Below are positions 43,798 to 52,320 of a stretch of DNA of 64,000 nucleotides, one piece after another (positions within the stretch are counted from its first letter, which is position 1; each line of letters starts with the position of its first letter). The notes under the pieces were generated by a model. It was not told the DNA's origin, searched no databases, and saw only the letters and a program-made list of their open reading frames with translations. The stretch spans positions 62,001-126,000 of the forward strand of contig CALSLK010000005.1 of NCBI GenBank assembly GCA_943787175.1. Direction: 5' to 3'. The DNA comes from an uncultured Alphaproteobacteria bacterium (lineage in GTDB: Bacteria > Pseudomonadota > Alphaproteobacteria > SP197). A program made the position numbers and the translations under genes.

Positions 43798-44853
43798 ATG
43801 ACCGCAACCACCCTGATCGATACCCTGCCCGCATCCTGGTATCGCGACGCCCAGGTGTTCGAGAAAGAACGCCGTCACATCTTTGCGCGCAACTGGCACC
43901 TGATCGGTCGCAGCGAACAACTCGCCAAACCCGGCGATTACGTCACCGGCGATGTCGCGGGCTGGCCGGTTTTTGCTGTGCTCGATCGCGAAGGTGGCCT
44001 GCGCGCGTTTCACAATGTTTGTCGTCATCGCGCGGGACCACTGTTCGATGATGCCGGAGGCCATTGCCAGACGATCCGCTGCCTTTATCACGGCTGGATG
44101 TATGGCTTTGATGGCGGCCTGCGCACCGCACCGGGGTTTCCCGAAACCGGCGCTCTCGACAAAAGCAAATTTGGCCTCTTCCCCGTCCGGGTCGATGCCT
44201 GGCGGGGCCTCCTGTTTGTCTGCCTGGACCCAGAAGCGCCGCCGCTCGATGCATGGATGGGTGATGTCGCTGATTTGTCGGATCCCTTTCCGGCGATCAC
44301 GGACTTCTCGTTCCATTCGCTCACAACCTATGAAGGCCGGTGCAACTGGAAGGCCTATGGCGACAATTCCTGTGAGGGGTACCACCTGCCCTTCATCCAT
44401 GGCGGGCTGAACAAGGCCGTCGCCAGCGCCGACATCCGCGCCTATGAGAACGGCGGCTTTGTCGGATTTGACATCGGCTACAGCGGCGAAGGCGACGTGC
44501 GCGCAGGCAAGGGCCTGTGGGTCTACAAGTTCCCCGCTGTCCTGCTGCATTTCTCCGAGCGGGCAATCAATGTCGAACAGGTCGAGGCGCTCGAACCCGG
44601 ACGCATCCGCATCCAATCCTATTACTGGGTACCCAAAGGTGATGAGAAATTCGGCGACGACTATGTCGCTGATTCACGCGCGGTGATTGCCGAAGACATG
44701 GGCGTGTGTGAACGCGTCCAGAAGAACCTGGATGCCGGCCTCTACAGCTCCGGCAAACTCTCGGCCGAGAAGGAGCCCGGCACCATCTTCTTCCAGCAGC
44801 GCATCCGCGAGGCCATGGACCTTCCACCTGTTGAATTGGGCAATTCTGCATGA
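43798..44853 (+). CDS. Rieske non-haem iron oxygenase, alpha subunit (second)
   Basis: A 351-residue oxygenase component. The [2Fe-2S] ligands are in VCRHRAGPLFDDAGGHC and IRCLYHGWMYGFDGG. The mononuclear iron region reads NWKAYGDNSCEGYHLPFIHG. GLWVYKFPAVLLHFSERAIN resembles the GbcA/stachydrine-type branch. It differs clearly from the gene at 41882, so the two are not a recent duplication. It is divergent from the TetR gene and overlaps the following GST gene by 4 bp (ATGA). A good ribosome binding site (AGAGGAGA) precedes the ATG. Confidence 0.9.
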   Translation: MTATTLIDTLPASWYRDAQVFEKERRHIFARNWHLIGRSEQLAKPGDYVTGDVAGWPVFAVLDREGGLRAFHNVCRHRAGPLFDDAGGHCQTIRCLYHGWMYGFDGGLRTAPGFPETGALDKSKFGLFPVRVDAWRGLLFVCLDPEAPPLDAWMGDVADLSDPFPAITDFSFHSLTTYEGRCNWKAYGDNSCEGYHLPFIHGGLNKAVASADIRAYENGGFVGFDIGYSGEGDVRAGKGLWVYKFPAVLLHFSERAINVEQVEALEPGRIRIQSYYWVPKGDEKFGDDYVADSRAVIAEDMGVCERVQKNLDAGLYSSGKLSAEKEPGTIFFQQRIREAMDLPPVELGNSA

Positions 44854-45509
44854 GCACGCCTCTTCTGATCATCGGCAACAAGAACTATTCCTCCTGGTCC
44901 CTGCGCCCCTGGATCCTGATGAAGGTGCTGGGCCTTGCGTTCGACGAGAAGCTGATCCCCATGTTCGACGAGAACTGGGACGCCGCCATTGCTGCGGTCT
45001 CGCCCTCGCAGAAAGGTCCCGGTTCTGATCGATCAGGGTCACACGGTCTGGGAAACCATGGCCATCATGGAGTACCTCCATGACAAACATCCCGATGCCG
45101 GCGTCTGGCCCACGGACCGCCTTGCCCCGCGCGGTGGCCCGCAGTGCCGGCAAACGAGATGCATGGCGGCTTCGGCGGCCTGCGCAGCGCCATGCCCATG
45201 AACACACGCAAGGTGCTTCCCGGACGTGGGCGCGATGAAGCCTGCCTGAAGGACATCGAACGCGTTCAGCAACTCTGGAACACCTGCCGGGCCGACCACG
45301 GCCGGGGCGGCGACTTCCTGTTCGGCGCGTTCTGCGCCGCCGACGCCATGTTCGCCCCGGTCGTCAGCCGCCTCGTGACCTATGCCGTCGAACTCGACCC
45401 CGTTTGCCAGGCCTATGTCGATGCCGTCATGGCGCTGCCAGCCATGCAGGACTGGTACGCCGCCGCCAGGCATGAGCCCTGGATCGTCGAGCACGACGAG
45501 CTGGATTAG
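44850..45509 (+). CDS. Glutathione S-transferase family protein, three apparent frameshifts
   Basis: About 218 residues after repair. The N-terminal thioredoxin-fold reads LLIIGNKNYSSWSLRPWILM, typical of this GST group. Then the frame changes: VLIDQGHTVWETMAIMEYLH (the ETMAIMEYL glutathione-site motif), then ARAVARSA, then MHGGFGGLRSAMPMN and the helical domain through DFLFGAFCAADAMFAPVVSR. Breaks near 45012-45014 (AAA), 45125-45128 (CCCC) and 45149-45150 (GG) are each repaired by deleting one base. It is coupled to the Rieske gene. Confidence 0.85.
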
Positions 45510-45811
45510 GCAGCCTTGATCGGCCTTACCGCACGTTGAATGTCCTCGGCGTTCGCGCGACGGGCGACCTTCAGATCATAGCGCGATTGCAGATCAACCC
45601 AGAACTCTGCAGTCATGCCAAAGTACGTAGCCAGGCGCAGGGCCGTATCCACAGTTACTGCCCGACGACCGTTCACGATGTCATTGATGCGTGCAACCGG
45701 AACGTCAAGGTCGCGCGCGAGCTTGTTCTGGCTGATCGCCATGGGTGCCATGAACTCCTCCAGGAGGATCTCACCTGGATGGATGGGCTCCAGCAGTTTG
45801 GCCATACGCAT
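45506..45811 (-). CDS. higA: HigA-type antitoxin
   Basis: A 101-residue XRE-family antitoxin. It begins MRMAKLLEPIHPGEILLEEF, the standard VapI/HigA N-terminus, followed by the helix-turn-helix ISQNKLARDLDVPVARINDI and INGRRAVT-like VNGRRAVTVDTALRLATYFG. It neutralises the HigB toxin and represses the pair. The toxin gene precedes it by 5 bp, the reverse order (toxin first) usual for HigBA. The C-terminal 4 bp overlap the GST stop on the opposite strand. Confidence 0.93.
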   Translation of the reverse strand: MRMAKLLEPIHPGEILLEEFMAPMAISQNKLARDLDVPVARINDIVNGRRAVTVDTALRLATYFGMTAEFWVDLQSRYDLKVARRANAEDIQRAVRPIKAA

Positions 45812-45816
45812 GATTC

Positions 45817-46095
45817 CTAGTGATAGTCCACAATCTCAACATCCCAGGCGTCACTCGATTTCCATCGAAAGCAGATTCGCCATTGGTCGTTAATCCGGAT
45901 CGAATGCTGTCCCGCGCGGTCGCCGGTCAGCTTTTCGAGCCGATTGCCGGGCGGGATAAGAAGATCATCAAGGCGCCGGGCCGAGTTCAACATCTCAAGC
46001 TTGCGGCGAGCCTGCCGATTAAACGCACGGAACTTCGGCACGTCGATGTCATCGAACAATCTTTCAGTGTTACGGTCACGAAAAGATCGTATCAT
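45817..46095 (-). CDS. higB: HigB/RelE-type toxin
   Basis: A 92-residue ribosome-dependent mRNA interferase of the RelE superfamily. Features are IRSFRDRNTERLFDDIDVPK, PPGNRLEKLTGDRAGQHSIR and the strand INDQWRICFRW followed by DAWDVEIVDYH at the C-terminus, all typical of HigB. Catalytic basic residues cannot be confirmed without structure alignment. It is transcribed ahead of higA. No mobile element boundary is evident around the pair. Confidence 0.92.
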   Translation of the reverse strand: MIRSFRDRNTERLFDDIDVPKFRAFNRQARRKLEMLNSARRLDDLLIPPGNRLEKLTGDRAGQHSIRINDQWRICFRWKSSDAWDVEIVDYH

Positions 46096-46158
46096 GCCTT
46101 AGGTGTTCCGCTCAACAAGATACCTTGTCCAGAATGATAGGTTTCGGGACAGATTGTA

Positions 46159-47161
46159 TCAGTCGTCCAGACGCCCCTTCTCGGTGCCGATCTTGCTGGC
46201 CATCAGGCAGAGGATTTCCCACATCATCTGCACGCCGTTGAGCGAGGTGATGCCTGCCGTGTCGAAGGGCGGCGAGACCTCGACAAGGTCGCCGCCGACG
46301 ATGTTGATGCCCATGAGGCCGCGCAGCATTTTCTGGGCTTCGAAGCTGGTGAAGCCACCGACCTCGGGCGTGCCGGTGCCGGGCGCATAAACCGGGTCCA
46401 TGCCGTCGACATCGAAGCTGACATAGGTCGGGCCCGTCGCCCACGACTTCGCGCGCCTTGGCGATCACCGCGTCGATACCCATGGCATAGAGTTCTTCGA
46501 TGTGGATCACGGTCATGCCGCTGGAATAGCTGAAATCCCACAAGCGCTTCGGCCGGACCGCGAATGCCGATCTGGATCGTGCGTTTGGGATCAAGCGCAC
46601 CCTCGTCGACCGCCACCTTGAACGGGCCCCCGTGATGATGCTTGTTGCCAAAGAGCTCAGGGCCGGTGTCGCAATGGGCATCAAAATGGATCAGGCCGAC
46701 CGGTTCGCCGGTGTGTTTGGCCATCGCGCGCATGATCGGCAGCGTGATCGAATGGTCCCCGCCCCCGGTCAGGGGCATGATGCCGGCGGCCATGACCTTG
46801 GCATAAAATGCCTCGATATCCTCGACCGCGCGGTTGAGGTCATAGACCCCCTCGATCATGACATCGCCCAGATCTGCCAGGCGGGCCCAGTCATAGGGGC
46901 GGGCCTTGGTCTCGTGGTTCACGCGGCCCATCAGGGTTGACTGGTCACGCAGGGCTCTTGGGCCATGGCGCGCGCCGGGTCGGTTGGTCACGGCACCATC
47001 AAAGGGCACACCGATCAGGCCGATCTCGATACCATCCCAGTCTTCGGGTCTTCCCGCAGTTCCTGGCGCATGAAGGTCGCAATGCCGGAGTAGCGCGGCT
47101 TGTAGACCGCTCCCCAGGCGCGTTTGCGCGCGTCGGGGATGTTGGTGTCGTCTTCGCTCAT
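46159..47161 (-). CDS. Agmatinase/ureohydrolase family protein, three apparent frame breaks
   Basis: A manganese ureohydrolase of about 333 residues (agmatinase, guanidinobutyrase and relatives). The ATG at 47161 gives SEDDTNIPDARKRAWGAVYK, then homology shifts near 47045-47055 to GIEIGLIGVPFDGAVTNRPG, MPLTGGGDHSITLPIMRAMA and GLIHFDAHCDT (metal ligands). Near 46537-46550 it shifts to WDFSYSSGMTVIHIEEL, and near 46430 to MDPVYAPGTGTPEVGG, the DxDxxDP site. Two of the three look like single-base insertions. Exact substrate is not assignable. A DUF427 gene diverges from it. Confidence 0.85.
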
Positions 47162-47233
47162 GGCCTTGGTCCTTCATGCTCTGGGTGCTGCAGTGTAAGC
47201 ATTATCGGGCACAAGCAAAGCCGGAGAGATTCC

Positions 47234-48019
47234 ATGGCAAGCACATCATCCGCGGGCAACGCGGCGCCGGGATACAGCGACCATCCGGGTTACCGCGTCG
47301 ATCTGGTGCCCTGCGCCAAACGCGTCCGCGCAACCCTTGCCGGACAGACAGTCTTCGACACCCAGCGCGCCGTGGTGATGTGCGAAACCGCGCACATCGC
47401 GCTCTATTACGTCCCGCGTGAAGACGCCGACATGTCGATGATGACGCGGACCGATCACAGCACCTTCTGCCCGTTCAAGGGCCAGGCCAGCTACTACACG
47501 CTCACCGCTGGTGACCGCGTGGCAGAGAACGCGGTCTGGAGCTATGAGACACCGTTCGATGAAGCCATCGGCATCGAGGGGCTGGCTGGCGTTCTACTGG
47601 AACAGCTCGATCACTGGTTCGAAGAGGATGAAGAGGTCTTCATCCATGCCCGCGATCCCTTCGTGCGCATGCGACATCCTCGAGAGCGGGCGTACAGGTC
47701 GAGGTCATGGCGGCGGCGAAACCGTCGCCAGCACTCAACCGTGCAAGGTTCCTGTTCGAGACCGGCCACCAAGCCGCGCTATTACATTCCCCGCGAAGAC
47801 GTGACCGGCGCAGCCCTGATGCCCTCCGAGCTACGTACCGGCTGCCCCTACAAGGGCACAGCGCATTATCACCACATCAAGGCAGGCGGCACGACGATCG
47901 ATGATGCCGTGTGGTACTACCCCGCCCCGCTTGATGAGGTGCGCCGGATCGGCGATTACCTCTGTTTCTATCCTGAGAAAGTCGACGCCATTCTGGTCGA
48001 CGGAAAGAAGGTCCGATGA
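47234..48019 (+). CDS. Two-domain DUF427 protein with internal frame breaks
   Basis: About 260 residues with two DUF427 domains. Domain 1 (RVDLVPCAKRVRATLAGQTV, LYYVPREDADMSMM, TFCPFKGQASYYTL, AVWSYETPF) is in one frame. Domain 2 ends cleanly in the same frame (YYIPREDVTGAALMPSE, GCPYKGTAHYHHI, DDAVWYYPAPLDE). Between them (about 47670-47765) the text wanders through other frames: DILESG, VQVEV, GGGETVASTQ, RARFLFETGH. DUF427 folds are known as nucleotidyltransferase-like or unknown. The start has GGAGAG nearby. The stop overlaps the next gene. Confidence 0.8.
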   Translation: MASTSSAGNAAPGYSDHPGYRVDLVPCAKRVRATLAGQTVFDTQRAVVMCETAHIALYYVPREDADMSMMTRTDHSTFCPFKGQASYYTLTAGDRVAENAVWSYETPFDEAIGIEGLAGVLLEQLDHWFEEDEEVFIHARDPFVRMRHPRERAYRSRSWRRRNRRQHSTVQGSCSRPATKPRYYIPREDVTGAALMPSELRTGCPYKGTAHYHHIKAGGTTIDDAVWYYPAPLDEVRRIGDYLCFYPEKVDAILVDGKKVR

Positions 48020-49332
48020 GCCTGGTCGACGAACACGGAAATCCCCATTCCACGGACAACCGCGATGCCCTTGTTGCATGGGAACGCGCGCTCGATCTCT
48101 TCCAGACCTTCAACGAGGATCCCTACCCCCTGGTCGATGCTGCACTGGAAGCCGATCCCGACTTTGTCATGGGGCACTGTTTCCATGCTGCAGGAAAGCT
48201 GATGGGAACAGACGGACGCAATCGCCCCGCGATTGCCGAACGCATGGAGACTCTGAATGGCCTGGCACCGCGGGCAAACGACCGTGAACGCGGTCATATC
48301 GCAGCCCTGAACGCCTGGTTCCGCACCGACTGGCCGGGCACACAGGCCTGTTACGATCTTGTCCTGGCGGCCTATCCGCTTGATGTCTTTGCACTTTACG
48401 CAGCGCACTTTGTCGATTTCCTGCAGGGTGACACACGCCAGATCCGCGACAGGATCGCACGGGTTCTGCCCTTCTGGGATGCTACTCTTCCCGGCTACAG
48501 CTTCATCACCGGCATGGACGCCTTTGTGCTCGAGGAGGATGGCGATTATCCCCGTGCCGAAGAGCGCGGCCTCTATGCCTGGGATACCGACAACCGTGAT
48601 GCCTGGGCCGTGCACGCGGTCGCGCATGTCTATGAAATGGAAGGCCGGCTGCAGGACGGCCTGGACTGGATGAACCGGACCTGGGATCACTGGAAGGACG
48701 GTATCTTTGCCGTCCACAACACCTGGCACACGACACTTCTGCACGTCGAACTTGGCGACTATGCCCAGGCGCTCGACCTCTACGACTCGGTGATGTTCCG
48801 GCCCACCGACAACTATGTCAGCGAGATGCGCGACTGTGCTTCCCTGCTTTGGCGCCTGACCCTGTTCGAGGTCGATGTGACAGGCCGATGGGATCGATTG
48901 CTGCCGTTCTGGCAGGACCGAATTGACGATGGTGTGTTCGCGTTTTCAGACATGCACGCGATGATGGCGCTTGCCGCCTGTGGCGACGAGGACGGGCAGA
49001 AAACCCTGCTGACAAAACTCGAGACTGTGGCCCAAGGCAAGGATTCCAATGCCTTTGCCACCCGTGCCGTGGGCCTGCCAGTCTGCCGTGGCATACAGGC
49101 CTTTGCACAGGAGCGTTACAGCGATGCAGTCGCTGCTCTGACTCCCGTGCGCTATGCGACGCGCGTGTTGGGTGGAAGCCACGCCCAGCGTGATGTGATC
49201 GACCTGACCCTGCTGGAGGCAGCGCTTGCCGCCGGCAACCGTGCCATGGCCCAGGCACTGGCGGCGGAACGCATCGCGCGAAGGCCGGCCAGTCCTTTGA
49301 ACCGCGCTTACATGGCACGTGTGGGAATGTAG
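48016..49332 (+). CDS. TTC38-like tetratricopeptide protein
   Basis: A 438-residue soluble helical protein related to the eukaryotic TTC38 family and bacterial homologues. Characteristic blocks are DPDFVMGHCFHAAGKLMGTD, HAVAHVYEMEGRLQDGLDWM, then HNTWHTTLLHVELGDYAQAL. Repeats are visible by alternating Ala-rich helices (AAYPLDVFALYAAHFVDFL and later LLEAALAAGNRAMAQALAAE). No enzyme motif is seen. Its ATG overlaps the DUF427 stop, giving a two-gene unit. Function unknown. Confidence 0.85.
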   Translation: MSLVDEHGNPHSTDNRDALVAWERALDLFQTFNEDPYPLVDAALEADPDFVMGHCFHAAGKLMGTDGRNRPAIAERMETLNGLAPRANDRERGHIAALNAWFRTDWPGTQACYDLVLAAYPLDVFALYAAHFVDFLQGDTRQIRDRIARVLPFWDATLPGYSFITGMDAFVLEEDGDYPRAEERGLYAWDTDNRDAWAVHAVAHVYEMEGRLQDGLDWMNRTWDHWKDGIFAVHNTWHTTLLHVELGDYAQALDLYDSVMFRPTDNYVSEMRDCASLLWRLTLFEVDVTGRWDRLLPFWQDRIDDGVFAFSDMHAMMALAACGDEDGQKTLLTKLETVAQGKDSNAFATRAVGLPVCRGIQAFAQERYSDAVAALTPVRYATRVLGGSHAQRDVIDLTLLEAALAAGNRAMAQALAAERIARRPASPLNRAYMARVGM

Positions 49333-49365
49333 CTCCCGAAGCGCGAACCCCTGATGGAATCGCGT

Positions 49366-50544
49366 CTAATCGCCGACGTCGACAATCGTCTCTGTCCGTC
49401 TCTTGCGGATATTGCCAACTTCACGGAAGAGCAGAATCAGGAACAGGGCGCTCAGACCCGCAGCCAGGATCGGCATGCCGTTGGGGCCTACCAGTTCCAT
49501 GGCACCGCCGCTCAGTGCCGGCGCAACAAAACTGCCCAGGGCCCACAGGAACATGAAGCTGGTCGTAACACCGATCAGTTCACCGCCCCTGAACCGTTCT
49601 CCCATCATGGCAAGCGCAACCATATAGGTGCTGCCAACGGTCGCGCCCATCAGGCCAAGCGCGATGGTTCGCAACACCGCATCATGCACGACAAAGGGAA
49701 GAGCGATCAGCATCACAAGCGTTACCGCCACACAGCCGGTGATGACGTAGGTACGTTCGATCCGATCCGATAACCAGCCAAGCGGAAACTGCCCCAGCAC
49801 CGCGCCAATGAGAAAGCTGGTCAGAAGTGCGCCCGCAGCAAGCTCATCAAGGCCCACGCGCAGGCCATAGACAATCAGCAGAGCCAGCACGGACTCATCG
49901 ATCAGGCCGAACATCAAGGCAGCCACCATCAGGACAGGCGCGACCTTGAGGAAATAGAAGATGCGCGCGCGATGCTCTCCTTCCATCGCGACAACAGCCT
50001 TCCGACCCAGGACCAGGGGAAGCAGTCCAAACAGAACGACAACGATGCCGATGTAGAGAATGGTCCAGCTTTCGGTGCCCACAAACCCAATCAGAAGCGG
50101 GCCCAGCGCAAATCCACCGTGCTGGAACACGCCCGCCACGGCCAGAGTCATGCCTCGCTTCTTCTCTTGGGCCAGTTGGTTGAGCCAGACATCACCAGCG
50201 GTGAACACCATCTCCGTAAAGAACCCCAGCGCAAACCGGAGCGGAAACCAGATCCAGACGTTCGGGAACACCGGGATCAGAGCCAGGCTGATCACCATTC
50301 CAATGATCCCCACGGCAATCATGCGCACGACGCCATACCGCTTGATCAGGGCTGGCGCGAACGGCACCAGAAACAGGATCGCCATCATCTGTACCGCAGC
50401 ACTGAGACCGTTGAGCCAGACCGGGACACCCTGCTGTTCCAGCCAGATCCCCCGAAACGGCAGCGTCAGGCCCAACGTCACCGTGACGGTCACCGTCGCT
50501 GCGATACAGGCAATCAGTCCCCGTCTGCGTTGGTCAGGGGTCAT
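49366..50544 (-). CDS. MFS transporter, second of an overlapping pair
   Basis: A 392-residue, 12-helix major facilitator, downstream member of the pair. Signature segments are LGLTLPFRGIWLEQQGVPVW, FAPALIKRYGVVRMIAVGII, FTAGDVWLNQLAQEKKRGMT and LGWLSDRIERTYVITGCVAV. The loop after TM4 (W.NQLA.EKKRG) is shared with its neighbour. Its ATG lies 11 bp inside the end of the upstream MFS gene. The substrate is unknown. The subgroup matches the MFS pair at 7.9-10.3 kb. Confidence 0.9.
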   Translation of the reverse strand: MTPDQRRRGLIACIAATVTVTVTLGLTLPFRGIWLEQQGVPVWLNGLSAAVQMMAILFLVPFAPALIKRYGVVRMIAVGIIGMVISLALIPVFPNVWIWFPLRFALGFFTEMVFTAGDVWLNQLAQEKKRGMTLAVAGVFQHGGFALGPLLIGFVGTESWTILYIGIVVVLFGLLPLVLGRKAVVAMEGEHRARIFYFLKVAPVLMVAALMFGLIDESVLALLIVYGLRVGLDELAAGALLTSFLIGAVLGQFPLGWLSDRIERTYVITGCVAVTLVMLIALPFVVHDAVLRTIALGLMGATVGSTYMVALAMMGERFRGGELIGVTTSFMFLWALGSFVAPALSGGAMELVGPNGMPILAAGLSALFLILLFREVGNIRKRRTETIVDVGD

Positions 50545-51679
50545 TCTGGCGAATGCGCATGATCAGAAGCCCGATGAAAGCCATGGTCAGCACGGCACCC
50601 GTGTAGGGCATGGCGTCGGGGCCACCCAGCTCGATCGCCAGGCCGGAGATTCCCGGACCAATCACGGCTCCGGTCGCCCAGAGAAACATAAAGGTGGTCG
50701 TGACACCGATCAACGCACCGCCCTTGAATCGCCTGCCCATATCAACCAGGGCGACCGTGTAAAACGTGCCAAGGCCTGCGCCAAGCAGACCCAGAAGCGG
50801 GAAGATCAGGATGGGGTCTGTGATGAGATGTGGCATGGCCAACAGGCAGGCCAGCGACATAACGGCACCCGCAAGGATGAGTTTGCGGGCACCAAACCGC
50901 TCACTGAGGATACCCATGGGTATCTGGCCCAGCATGGCGCCAATGACAAAGATGCTGAGCATGGACTCTGCCAGCTCTGACGAAAGGTCCTTGCGCAGGC
51001 CATAAACCGGCAGAAGCGAGAGGGTCGCACTGTCAATCAGACCAAACATGAACCCGGCAATCATCAGGCCCGGCGCGACACGCAGAAAATGGAAGATGCG
51101 CGCCGACGACTCATGACCTTCAAAGGTTGCCGCAGCACCTGTCAGCCCCAACGGAAGGAGCCCGGCCAACACGACCGCCATGCCGATATAGAGAGGAATC
51201 CAGGAATCGGTGCCCAGAAAGACCAACAGGATCGGCCCCAGGGCAAAGCCGCCATGCTGGAAAAACCCGGCGAGGCCGATGATACGCCCGCGTTTCTTCT
51301 CTGGTGCCAGCTGGTTGATCCAGACATCACCAGCAGTCCAGATCAGTTCAGACGAAAACCCGAGCAGAAAGCGGATCGGGAACCAGAGCCAGACATTGGG
51401 AAAGATCGGCAGCAGCGCCAGTGACAGGGCAACACCAGCCAGCCCGAAACCAATCACCTTCTTGGTGCCAAAACGTGCCATCAGCCGTGGCCCGAAAAAC
51501 GCCAGGAACAGGACCGCGATCATCTGGGATGCCGCGCTGAGGCCGTTGATCCAGGGGTCAACACCCCAGCTATCAAGCACCAAAGCCAGAAACGGCAGGG
51601 TGATGCCCATGGTCACGGTCACCGAAACCGTACTCATGACACAAATGGACATCGCCCTGATGGGCATTTTCTCAGACAT
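50534..51679 (-). CDS. MFS transporter, first of an overlapping pair
   Basis: A 381-residue major facilitator. I use the ATG at 51679 (MSEKMPIRAMSICVMSTVSV) because GGGAG lies about 7 bp upstream; an ATG six codons earlier is less well placed. Landmarks are TLPFLALVLDSWGVDPWING, FGPRLMARFGTKKVIGFGLA, WTAGDVWINQLAPEKKRGRI and MGILSERFGARKLILAGAVM. It is a paralogue of the gene that overlaps its 3' end. The substrate is unknown. The upstream 129 bp to the divergent NUDIX gene show nothing distinctive. Confidence 0.9.
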   Translation of the reverse strand: MSEKMPIRAMSICVMSTVSVTVTMGITLPFLALVLDSWGVDPWINGLSAASQMIAVLFLAFFGPRLMARFGTKKVIGFGLAGVALSLALLPIFPNVWLWFPIRFLLGFSSELIWTAGDVWINQLAPEKKRGRIIGLAGFFQHGGFALGPILLVFLGTDSWIPLYIGMAVVLAGLLPLGLTGAAATFEGHESSARIFHFLRVAPGLMIAGFMFGLIDSATLSLLPVYGLRKDLSSELAESMLSIFVIGAMLGQIPMGILSERFGARKLILAGAVMSLACLLAMPHLITDPILIFPLLGLLGAGLGTFYTVALVDMGRRFKGGALIGVTTTFMFLWATGAVIGPGISGLAIELGGPDAMPYTGAVLTMAFIGLLIMRIRQNDP

Positions 51680-51808
51680 AAACCAACTCCCAGGCAATCG
51701 CTGTAGAGCGGGTTTGTCAGCGGAGCAAGGTATGGGCCCTCATGTCAGCCATGAGGCCTTCTAATCCCAGCCATTGCACGCAAGCCCGCACGGGCCATAA
51801 TCCGCCTC

Positions 51809-52270
51809 ATGACCGAGGAACCTCTGCCACAGTTCGGCACCTGCATGGATGGCATCGACTATGTCGACCGGGTCAGCGTGTATGGCATTGCCATCAATGA
51901 TGCCGGCCAGGCTCTGGTCTGCCGCCGCACCTTGGACCGCATTGTTCTGCCCGGCGGCGGCGTGGATAGCGACGAAGATCTTCTCCAGGCACTCCATCGC
52001 GAAATCACTGAAGAAACCGGGCATCGTGTCACCAGCGAGCGCTTTTTGTTCAGCGCTCGCCAATACCACGCCAACCGTGGCCGTAAACCGGCAGCGAACA
52101 AGCTCTGCCACTTCTATGTCGTCGATCTGAAATTCGATCCGGATATCGAAAAAGAGGACGACCATGAGCCGGTCTGGTTGCCGCCTGATCGCCTGGCCCA
52201 TTCCATGACCTTCGAGAGTCACGCATGGGCTCTGAATCGCGCCGTGTCAGAGCATCAACGAAACGGTTGA
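51809..52270 (+). CDS. NUDIX hydrolase
   Basis: A 153-residue pyrophosphohydrolase. The box is GGGVDSDEDLLQALHREIT followed by EETGHRV, fitting Gx5Ex7REUxEExGU. It is preceded by YGIAINDAGQALVCRR, the usual first strand. Typical substrates are nucleotides or their conjugates; specificity is not readable. It is divergent from the MFS pair and precedes the dimethylformamidase-like gene by about 50 bp. Confidence 0.9.
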   Translation: MTEEPLPQFGTCMDGIDYVDRVSVYGIAINDAGQALVCRRTLDRIVLPGGGVDSDEDLLQALHREITEETGHRVTSERFLFSARQYHANRGRKPAANKLCHFYVVDLKFDPDIEKEDDHEPVWLPPDRLAHSMTFESHAWALNRAVSEHQRNG

Positions 52271-52320
52271 TGCCGCCTCGGCCCTGACGCAGGCTTGTAG
52301 CCACAAACGGGGAGAGCACC

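Noticed and set aside
45506..47161. Genomic island or mobile element around HigBA
   Set aside because: No integrase, transposase, tRNA target or flanking direct repeats are visible. Toxin-antitoxin pairs are often found singly.
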